A program made the position numbers and the translations under genes. Under the pieces are notes generated by a model. That model searched no databases, had not been told where the DNA came from, and worked only from the letters and a program-made list of their open reading frames with translations. This document shows, in pieces, positions 58,099-64,000 of a stretch of DNA of 64,000 nt. Every line of letters begins with the position of its first letter. The first letter of the stretch is position 1. Source of the stretch: Actinoplanes lutulentus (GTDB taxonomy: Bacteria; Actinomycetota; Actinomycetes; Mycobacteriales; Micromonosporaceae); contig NZ_QLMJ01000014.1 in assembly GCF_003259845.1 (NCBI RefSeq), forward strand, positions 1-64,000. The letters run 5' to 3'.

Positions 58099-60051
58099 TC
58101 AGTAGCTGCGGGCCGGGCGGGACGAGCCGACGCGACCCTGGGGGCCCTCGCGGCGGTCGCCACGGGGAGCCTCACGGCGCTGGCCGGTCGGACGGTCACC
58201 GTAGTGACGCTCGCCGGCCGGACGGTCGGTACGGGCCGGACGGTCGCCACCGGCGAAGCCGCCACGGTCACGGTCGCCGAACGAACGCTGCGGGCGGTCG
58301 CCGTAGCCACCACGGTCGCCGGCGGGCCGGTCACCGTACTGGGGGCGGTCGCCACCGGCCGGACGGTCGCTGCCGGCCGGCCGGTCGCCGTACTGCGGGC
58401 GGTCGCCGAACGAGCGCTGCGGGCGGTCGCCGTAGCCACCACGGTCACCGGCGGGCCGGTCACCGTACTGCGGGCGGTCGCTGCCGGCCGGACGGTCGCC
58501 GAACGAGCGACGCGGACGGTCACTGAAGCCGCCACGCTCGTTGCGGTCGCCGAACGAACGCTGCGGGCGGTCGCCGTACCCACCACGCGACGGACGGTCA
58601 CCGAAACGACGGGGACGGTCGCCACGCTCGCGGCGCTGCTCCGGCTCCTCGACAACCGGGATGCCGCTCGGCTGGCGAGCGCCGGTGATCTCGGACAGTT
58701 TCTCGTCGCCGACCCGGACCCGGGTCTCCTCCGGCGCCACGCCGGCCTTGGTCAGCATCGCCTGAGTGGTGCGGCGCTGCTTCGGCAGGACCAGCGTCAC
58801 GACCGCGCCGGACTCGCCGGCCCGAGCGGTACGACCGGCCCGGTGCAGGTAGTCCTTCGGGTCCTTCGGCGGGTCAACGTGCATGACCAGCGAGATGCCG
58901 TCGACGTGGATGCCACGCGCCGCCACGTCCGTCGCGACCAGGACGTTCGTCCGGCCTTCCTTGAACTCGGCGAGCGTGCGGGTGCGTACCCGCTGGGTCT
59001 TGCCACCGTGCAGCGCACCGGCGCGGACGCCCACCGCGGCGAGCTGCTCGACCAGGCGGTCGACGCCCATCTGGGTGCGGGCGAAGACGATGGTCTTGCC
59101 CTCCCGGTTGGCGATCCACGAGGTGATCGGGAACTTGTCCGCCGGCGGGATCAGCAGCATGTGGTGATCCATCGTGGACACGCTGGCCTCGGCCGGCGCG
59201 GTCGAGTGGGTCACCGGGTCGTGCATGAAGCGCTTGACCAGGCTGTCGACGTCACCGTCCAGAGTGGCCGAGAACAGCAGGCGCTGCGCGTTCTCCGGCG
59301 TCTTGGACAGCAGGTCGGTGACCTCGGGCAGGAAGCCCATGTCGGCCATCTGGTCGGCCTCGTCCAGCACGGTGATCTCGACGTCGTCGAGACGGCACGC
59401 GCCACGCTCGATCAGGTCGGCGAGCCGGCCCGGCGTAGCGACGATGACCTCGACGCCACGGCGCAGAGCGTCCATCTGACGGTCGTACGGAACGCCGCCG
59501 ACGGCGGTCTTCAGGAAGACGCCGACCGAACGGCCGAGCGGCATGAGCGAGTCGGCGACCTGCATCGCCAGCTCACGGGTCGGCACCAGGATCAGGGCCT
59601 TCGGGTAGTGCGGGCGAGCCTTGCCGCTCAGCGCGATCCGGGCGAGCACCGGAAGGCCGAAGGCGAGAGTCTTGCCGGAGCCGGTCTGGCCACGGCCGAG
59701 CACGTCACGGCCGGCAAGCGCGTCCGGAACGGTGGCAGCCTGGATCTCGAACGGGGTGGAGATGCCCTCACGGGTCAGCACCCGGACGAGCTCAACCGGC
59801 AGGCCCAGGTCAGCGAAGGTGAGGCTCGGGACCTCAACGGCCTCCGGCACCTCAGCGGCCTCGGGGGCCGCAGCGATCTCGGGAGAGTCAGTCTGCTCAG
59901 CGGCGGCCTCAACGGTCGCGCTGGCCTCGGTGGTCTCGGCCGTCTCCGAGGACTCCGGGGCGATGATCTCCGTGGTCGCGGTGGTTTCTTCCGATGTTGC
60001 GGGGGTTTCGAGTACGGACGGGAACGTGCTGGGATCAGCGAAAGTGGTCAA
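58099..60051 (-). CDS. DEAD-box RNA helicase with acidic N-terminus and RGG-type tail
   Basis: The 650-aa helicase remodels RNA, probably in cold adaptation or ribosome assembly. The acidic, Glu/Ala/Thr-rich N-terminus covers about 1-80. The core has the Q-motif FADLGLPVELVRVL, motif I GQTGSGKT, motif Ia PTRELAMQV, motif II VLDEADQM, SAT, and motif VI HRAGRTARAG. From about residue 460 the chain is a repeat-rich tail of GDRP, QRSFGDR and RGGYGDR units, an intrinsically disordered RNA-binding region. I chose TTG 60051 because AGAGAGG lies five bases upstream; longer frames lack a site. Confidence 0.9.
   Translation of the reverse strand: MTTFADPSTFPSVLETPATSEETTATTEIIAPESSETAETTEASATVEAAAEQTDSPEIAAAPEAAEVPEAVEVPSLTFADLGLPVELVRVLTREGISTPFEIQAATVPDALAGRDVLGRGQTGSGKTLAFGLPVLARIALSGKARPHYPKALILVPTRELAMQVADSLMPLGRSVGVFLKTAVGGVPYDRQMDALRRGVEVIVATPGRLADLIERGACRLDDVEITVLDEADQMADMGFLPEVTDLLSKTPENAQRLLFSATLDGDVDSLVKRFMHDPVTHSTAPAEASVSTMDHHMLLIPPADKFPITSWIANREGKTIVFARTQMGVDRLVEQLAAVGVRAGALHGGKTQRVRTRTLAEFKEGRTNVLVATDVAARGIHVDGISLVMHVDPPKDPKDYLHRAGRTARAGESGAVVTLVLPKQRRTTQAMLTKAGVAPEETRVRVGDEKLSEITGARQPSGIPVVEEPEQRRERGDRPRRFGDRPSRGGYGDRPQRSFGDRNERGGFSDRPRRSFGDRPAGSDRPQYGDRPAGDRGGYGDRPQRSFGDRPQYGDRPAGSDRPAGGDRPQYGDRPAGDRGGYGDRPQRSFGDRDRGGFAGGDRPARTDRPAGERHYGDRPTGQRREAPRGDRREGPQGRVGSSRPARSY
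58170..58640 (-). repeat. Short in-frame repeats encoding the GDRP/RGG tail of the helicase
   Basis: The tail-coding DNA is made of degenerate tandem units that encode YGDRP(A/Q), GDRP and RGGYGDRPQRSFGDR. Several stretches recur exactly, such as CGAACGAGCGCTGCGGGCGG and near variants. The units spread by duplication within the coding frame. Confidence 0.8.
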
Positions 60052-60358
60052 GAGAACCTCTCTACGGGGGCGCATGCTCGCGAATGGCCCGCCGCGGATC
60101 TCTGAGAACCGCTCGCTGAAATGCCCGCAAGAACGCCCGTGGCGCGCACCGGGTGGGCACGCCGCGTGAATAACTGTCATTAGTGTACGGGTCAACGTTT
60201 GCCAGACCGGCCGCATTCCCGGCTGGTAGTGGGCAGGCTCACCCGGAGCACAACCCTGCAAGCTTAGGTCTAGACGCTCCCAGCGGCAAATACTCACCGC
60301 ATCGGGTTAACCCGTCCGTCCTCGCCGTAACCTCCACCCGGTCCGAATTCAGCCGCTC
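60052..60358. other. 307-bp intergenic region: helicase leader and promoter
   Basis: No gene is visible. The helicase-proximal part (60052-60190) is rich in G and C with several potential stems, as expected of a DEAD-box mRNA leader. CGGGTTAACCCG at 60303-60314 is a perfect 12-bp palindrome, 45 bases beyond the stop of the proline-rich protein gene. It may be an operator of the helicase or part of a terminator. Confidence 0.45.
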
Positions 60359-61954
60359 TCAGCCGCCGATGTTCTTGACCATGTCGGTGAAGGCGTCGCC
60401 CGCGGTGAACACGAAGATGAGACTGATCGTGACGAGCAGGCCGAGTACGGCGAGCATCGCGACGACCACCTTGAAGTTGCTCCGCCGCTGGTCGACGGGG
60501 CCGTCGTGCCAGCCCTGCGCCAGGATGTGCCCGGTCAGCGAGCCGGAGTTCTCCACCGGGTCGACATTGACCGGCATCGTCATGTCGATGGCCGGGTAGC
60601 CGCCGGTGCTGTAAACCGTCCCGCCGGCCTGCGCCCGCTGCTGCGGCACGCCGTTCTGCACCGGCGTGGTGGGCGGGGGAGCGTTGAACCCGTACGAGTT
60701 CCCGGTCTGCACCGGTTGAGTCATGTCGCTGGGAACCTGCTGCGTCATGTCGCTGTTCTCCGGTGCGGACGGGAAGCCCGGGTAGGCCTTCGAGACGGGC
60801 GTGCCATAGGTCTTCGGCGGTCCGGCAGGCGGCAACCCACCCGGCCCGGCAGCGGGCGGCAAGGTGTAGGCCGGCAGCCCACCCCCCATGACCGGCGGCA
60901 CCGGCCCAGGCCCAGGCGGCATAGGCCCGGGCCCCGGAGGCACAGGGCTAGGCCCCGGCCCGGGCGGCACAGGGCTAGGCCCGGGACCGGGCGGCACGGG
61001 GCTGGGTCCGGGACCGGGCGGCACGGGGCTGGGTCCCGGAGCCGGGGGCACCGGGCTAGGTGTTGGGGCCGGGGGGACCGGGTTAGGTCCTGGGCCGGGA
61101 GGGAGCGGCGTCGGGGCCGGCTCCGGCGTGGGCGTCGGGAACGGCACAGACGGCTCCGGAACCGGCACCGGACTGATCGGCTCCGGCCGGATCGGTCCGG
61201 GCTCGGGCTCGGGCTCGGGCTCAGAAGGCTTAGGCCGCGCGGGAACAGGCTGCGGCACAGGCGCGGGGTCCGCCGGGTCTGAGGGATCGGCAGGGTCGGC
61301 CGGATCTGAGGGGTCGGCGGGGTCCGCCGGGTCCGCTGGGTCGGCCGGGTCTGCTGGGTCGGCGGAGTCTGGGTCGGCTGGTTTGGCGTCGGTCGAGGCA
61401 GAGCCGTTGGAGGACTCGGCAGCCTTGAACTCCGCCACCTTGGCCTCGAAGAACGAGGAACCGCTGACCGGCTTGACGGCCTCACTTCCAACAGCCTTGA
61501 CCGCGGAGCCGTCGGAAGCGGCAGGGCCGGCATCCTCAACCACGCCGGAATCATCGCCAGGCTGGTGCGGAGCTCCATAAACAGCCGGCGTCCCGGACGA
61601 GTGCACCTCACCGTCGCCGGGCCGGATCGCGCCCGGCACAGCGGCCCGGGCGGCACCGGCTGCGGGCACAGCTGAAATCGGCCGAACCGACCCACCGGAC
61701 AAAGGAACCCCCGACACCGGCGCGGAGCCGACAGCCGGAGGCAGTGAAACAGGAGCCGACCCACTCGCAGGTGGGCTGGAAACAGAAGCCGACCCACTCG
61801 CAGGTGGGCTGGAAACCGAGGCCGACCCCGAAGCCCACAGGGCTCCAGGCGCAGGTGGGGGCGGTGGTGCGTACCCCTCGGTGTCGGGCGCCGGCGGCCG
61901 CGCGGCTGCCGGCGTGCCGAGCTCGCCGTCCCGGGTCGCCTGCTGGTCCTCCAT
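60359..61954 (-). CDS. Proline-rich protein with a single C-terminal membrane anchor
   Basis: The 531-aa protein is low-complexity for most of its length: Ser/Ala/Pro repeats at 40-70 (ASGSASVSSPP units), DPADPADPSDP repeats at about 200-235, and GPSPVPPGP repeats at about 290-350. One membrane segment lies near the C-terminus (VVVAMLAVLGLLVTISLIFVF), with a short extracellular end. This is the layout of many actinobacterial tail-anchored membrane proteins of unknown role. GGGAGG precedes the ATG. The low-complexity parts may bind SH3- or WW-like partners or span the cell wall. Confidence 0.78.
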   Translation of the reverse strand: MEDQQATRDGELGTPAAARPPAPDTEGYAPPPPPAPGALWASGSASVSSPPASGSASVSSPPASGSAPVSLPPAVGSAPVSGVPLSGGSVRPISAVPAAGAARAAVPGAIRPGDGEVHSSGTPAVYGAPHQPGDDSGVVEDAGPAASDGSAVKAVGSEAVKPVSGSSFFEAKVAEFKAAESSNGSASTDAKPADPDSADPADPADPADPADPADPSDPADPADPSDPADPAPVPQPVPARPKPSEPEPEPEPGPIRPEPISPVPVPEPSVPFPTPTPEPAPTPLPPGPGPNPVPPAPTPSPVPPAPGPSPVPPGPGPSPVPPGPGPSPVPPGPGPSPVPPGPGPMPPGPGPVPPVMGGGLPAYTLPPAAGPGGLPPAGPPKTYGTPVSKAYPGFPSAPENSDMTQQVPSDMTQPVQTGNSYGFNAPPPTTPVQNGVPQQRAQAGGTVYSTGGYPAIDMTMPVNVDPVENSGSLTGHILAQGWHDGPVDQRRSNFKVVVAMLAVLGLLVTISLIFVFTAGDAFTDMVKNIGG

Positions 61955-62130
61955 GGGTCCTCCCGACCACCGCTGCCGACGGTTCGGACGTCGCGCGCTG
62001 ACCTTAACCGTGCCACATCAGCCGGTGTGAACACACCCGGCATCAGGCTCGCCTGCCGGACGCCGGGTGTCCGATGGGCTGATGGCCGTTTCGGATGGAA
62101 TTTCGGGAGTTTTTATCGACCCAATTCCGA

Positions 62131-63816
62131 CTATTCGCCAGAGGACGATGTGGACTCGGAAGGCGAAACCGACTCCGCGTTCGCGCTCGCCGCGGAAGAC
62201 TCGGCCGCCGCGTCCGACGACTCGACCGCTGCGGGTGACGTGGAGGTCTCCACCGGGTTCGGCGTGGTCTCCGGCTCGCTGGTCGTGGTGGTCGGCGACG
62301 GCGCGGTGGTCGTGGTCGTCGGCGTGCTGGGCGACGTGGTCTTGGTGGGCGACGTCGAAGTGCTCGGCGAGGTCGTCTTGGTCGGCGACGTCGACGGCGA
62401 GGTCGTCTTCGTAGGCGTCGTCGACGGGGACGGCGTCTTGGACGGCGTGGTCGGCGAAGTTGGTGAAGTCGGCGAGGTCGACGGTCCCGTCGACCTCGTG
62501 GGCGACGCCGACGGTGAGGTCGGTGTGGTCCCGGCCGGTGACGTCGGGGTGGTCCCGGCAGGCTCGTCCGGGTCGGGAGCGCCCAGGTCAGGAGCCTCGG
62601 TGTCACCCTCGATCGAGCCGAACACCCGGGTGGCCGCGAAGAGCCGGCTCCACCGGACCGGCGTGAGCCGGACGTTCAGACCGGTGCGGGGGGCTTCCAC
62701 CATCATGCCCTCGCCCGCGTACATGGCGACGTGGTGAATGCCGGTCCAGCTGTTCGAGGAGCTGAAGAAGAGAAGGTCACCGGGGAGCAGCGAGTACCGC
62801 GAGACCGTCTTGTTGCGGGTCTGGCTGAACTGGTCGCGCGACACGCGGTTGAGTGCGTAACCCGCGCCGGACGAGCGGTAGGCCGCGTACATCAGGCCGG
62901 AGCAGTCGTACTGATCCGGGCCCTCTTCGGACCACACGTACGGGTCGCCGCGCTGCGCCAGCGCGAACTCGAGCGCCTTGATGGCGCGAGCGTCGGCGCT
63001 GCGACCGGCTTCGGTCCCGGCGAGGTAATCGGTGCCGAGGGCCTGGTCGGCCGCGTTCTGCACGGTTTCGGCGGCGCTCAGCTCGGCCGCGTTGTCCAGC
63101 TCGAGTTTCTGCTGGGCAGCCTGTTTCTGGGCGAGCTGGGCGCTCAGTTTCGTCCACTCGCCGTTGAGCTTCGTGTACTGGCTGCCGGACAGGGTCTGCT
63201 CGTCCAGCGCGAGCTGCGCGGCGGTCTGCGCCGAGTCGAGCAGGCGGGCGGCTGCCTGGTGCACGGTGTCGTCACCGCGCTGGAGCCGGGCCAGCGACTC
63301 GAGGTCGATCAGGCCGGAGCCGGTGGCGCCGGGCGGGAGCGCGGCAGCATCGAGGACCGCGGCGTCAGCGGCCTCGACAGCGGCGGTCTGCGCGGATCGG
63401 AGTGATTCCTGCGCGGCCAGCACCTTCTGATTCGCGGTGGTGACCTGGGTCTGCACGATGTCGCGGTCCTGGCCGACCCGGATCAGCTCGTCGCCGAGCG
63501 TGGCGATCTCAGCGCGGCCCTTTTCCACCTTGGCGACGATGGGGCTGGTCGCGATGCCGGTGATCGAGGTCGCCGGAATGGTCGTGGTGGTGGAGGCCGG
63601 GGCGCCGGGAAGAACAAGGGATCCGAGCTGCGTCGGCCGGGAGCCGCTGTCGGGGATCGAGACCGGGGTGGCGGGTGCGGGGTCGGTCGGCGCGGCCATC
63701 GCGGGGATCGGCTGGAACAGCGCGGCGATCGCCGCGAGCACCGCCGCCGGGTACACGAACGGACGGAGACGCCAAGGTACGAAGCGTGACGATCCGTACC
63801 GCACTGCCTTGGACAT
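62131..63816 (-). CDS. Secreted NlpC/P60 peptidoglycan hydrolase with coiled coil and C-terminal Ser/Thr/Pro tail
   Basis: The 561-aa protein would cut peptide stems of peptidoglycan. The signal peptide (about 1-42, ending near AMA) is followed by a long coiled coil (about 85-260) of the RipA/PcsB kind. The NlpC/P60 domain (about 275-400) has Cys305 in YDCSGLMYAAY and the second catalytic residue in GIHHVAMYAG. After the catalytic domain come about 150 residues of Thr/Ser/Pro/Lys repeats (TTSPSTSPTKT). The domain is usually C-terminal in this family, so the tail is unusual. GGGGAG lies before the ATG. Confidence 0.87.
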   Translation of the reverse strand: MSKAVRYGSSRFVPWRLRPFVYPAAVLAAIAALFQPIPAMAAPTDPAPATPVSIPDSGSRPTQLGSLVLPGAPASTTTTIPATSITGIATSPIVAKVEKGRAEIATLGDELIRVGQDRDIVQTQVTTANQKVLAAQESLRSAQTAAVEAADAAVLDAAALPPGATGSGLIDLESLARLQRGDDTVHQAAARLLDSAQTAAQLALDEQTLSGSQYTKLNGEWTKLSAQLAQKQAAQQKLELDNAAELSAAETVQNAADQALGTDYLAGTEAGRSADARAIKALEFALAQRGDPYVWSEEGPDQYDCSGLMYAAYRSSGAGYALNRVSRDQFSQTRNKTVSRYSLLPGDLLFFSSSNSWTGIHHVAMYAGEGMMVEAPRTGLNVRLTPVRWSRLFAATRVFGSIEGDTEAPDLGAPDPDEPAGTTPTSPAGTTPTSPSASPTRSTGPSTSPTSPTSPTTPSKTPSPSTTPTKTTSPSTSPTKTTSPSTSTSPTKTTSPSTPTTTTTAPSPTTTTSEPETTPNPVETSTSPAAVESSDAAAESSAASANAESVSPSESTSSSGE

Positions 63817-63825
63817 GAGCTCCCC

Positions 63826-63848
63826 GTCCGCGCGGACCTAGACCGCGC
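63826..63848 (-). promoter_or_regulatory. Alternative hairpins just upstream of the NlpC/P60 ribosome site
   Basis: GTCCGCGCGGAC (63826-63837) is a perfect palindrome. Its inner part can instead pair as GCGCGG (63830-63835) with CCGCGC (63843-63848). Both end within five bases of the GGGGAG ribosome site, so they could affect translation. Many actinobacterial NlpC/RPF genes have a c-di-AMP (ydaO) riboswitch, but its conserved core is not recognisable in the 184 bases available here. Confidence 0.4.
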
Positions 63849-64000
63849 TAGTCGTTCCTTAAGGTTCATACCCCAGGGCGAGGACCGGTGTCGATCGAAA
63901 GAAGGTGAAAACACGCTGAGAAAATTTCGACTTTCCGGTGTCCGTGAAGATCATCGCAGGTGCCGGAGGTAACGCCCCCGCACGTCCCGTGCTTGTTGTC

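Noticed and set aside
58078..60105. A 675-aa plus-strand frame opposite the DEAD-box helicase
   Set aside because: It lies wholly antisense to a clear helicase and shows no domain; GC-rich third positions keep such frames open.
63817..64000. c-di-AMP (ydaO) riboswitch upstream of the NlpC/P60 gene
   Set aside because: Expected from biology, but the conserved core segments of the motif are not visible; only short GC hairpins are present. The window ends before the whole leader can be judged.

Overview
The window is a high-GC actinobacterial chromosome segment, most likely from Actinoplanes or a close relative in the Micromonosporaceae. This rests on the GC-rich third codon positions, frequent GTG/TTG starts, the BldC-like regulator, and a hemL-tlpA-ccdA-resB-ccsB-mqn gene order that matches the one I know from Streptomyces and relatives. 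I see no prophage, insertion sequence, integrase or CRISPR array. The left edge is the 3' end of a 5S rRNA, so the window starts where an rRNA operon ends.

Layout. (1) 1-1.6 kb: 5S tail with two strong terminators, a secreted beta-propeller phytase, and tRNA-Lys(TTT). (2) 1.8-15.8 kb: a surface-glycan locus. On the plus strand lie a GtrB/DPM1-type glycosyltransferase, a GT-C-like membrane protein, a Tat-type PIG-L deacetylase and an acyltransferase-3. On the minus strand lie a second GT-C enzyme, a GT4-Stealth fusion, an unknown beta-rich protein and a second Stealth phosphotransferase. (3) 16-19.2 kb: L,D-transpeptidase, CGNR regulator, HC2 zinc-finger membrane protein, a 77-aa protein under a perfect LexA box, and MscL. 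(4) 19.3-25.4 kb: a stressosome/partner-switch operon (RsbR, RsbS, RsbT, RsbX-like, hybrid kinase, REC-PP2C) with a divergent STAS protein. (5) 25.4-31.7 kb: a PadR-controlled ABC transporter with a perfect 19-bp operator, an S9 oligopeptidase and a GlcE-like flavoprotein. (6) 31.7-32.9 kb: about 1.2 kb of non-coding DNA packed with several different families of palindromic and tandem repeats. (7) 32.9-34.1 kb: two tandem RibD/DHFR-like paralogues. (8) 34.2-44.3 kb: a second signalling island made of a SpoIIE-type phosphatase, a 1468-aa soluble poly-HAMP hybrid kinase with seven 92-aa repeats, a response regulator and another STAS protein, with a secreted PL3 pectate lyase inside it. (9) 44.4-50.4 kb: hemL, a histidine phosphatase and the System II cytochrome c maturation set. 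(10) 51.3-55.9 kb: UbiD/UbiA/UbiX-type genes of futalosine-pathway menaquinone synthesis, interrupted by an ECF sigma/anti-sigma pair. (11) 55.9-64 kb: BldC-like and Lrp regulators, a PLP enzyme of the cysteine synthase fold, a DEAD-box helicase with an RGG-type tail, a proline-rich membrane protein, and an NlpC/P60 hydrolase with an unusual C-terminal low-complexity tail.

How the parts fit together. The haem, cytochrome c and menaquinone genes form a respiratory-chain block. The glycan locus, L,D-transpeptidase, NlpC/P60 and MscL concern the envelope. At least eight partner-switch or two-component proteins, none next to a recognisable SigB-type sigma factor, suggest an elaborate stress or developmental signalling network acting on targets elsewhere. 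The most interesting unexplained items are the structured repeat region at 31.7-32.9 kb, whose hairpins show compensatory base changes, and the LexA-controlled, apparently leaderless 77-aa gene whose operator lies inside a larger inverted repeat.
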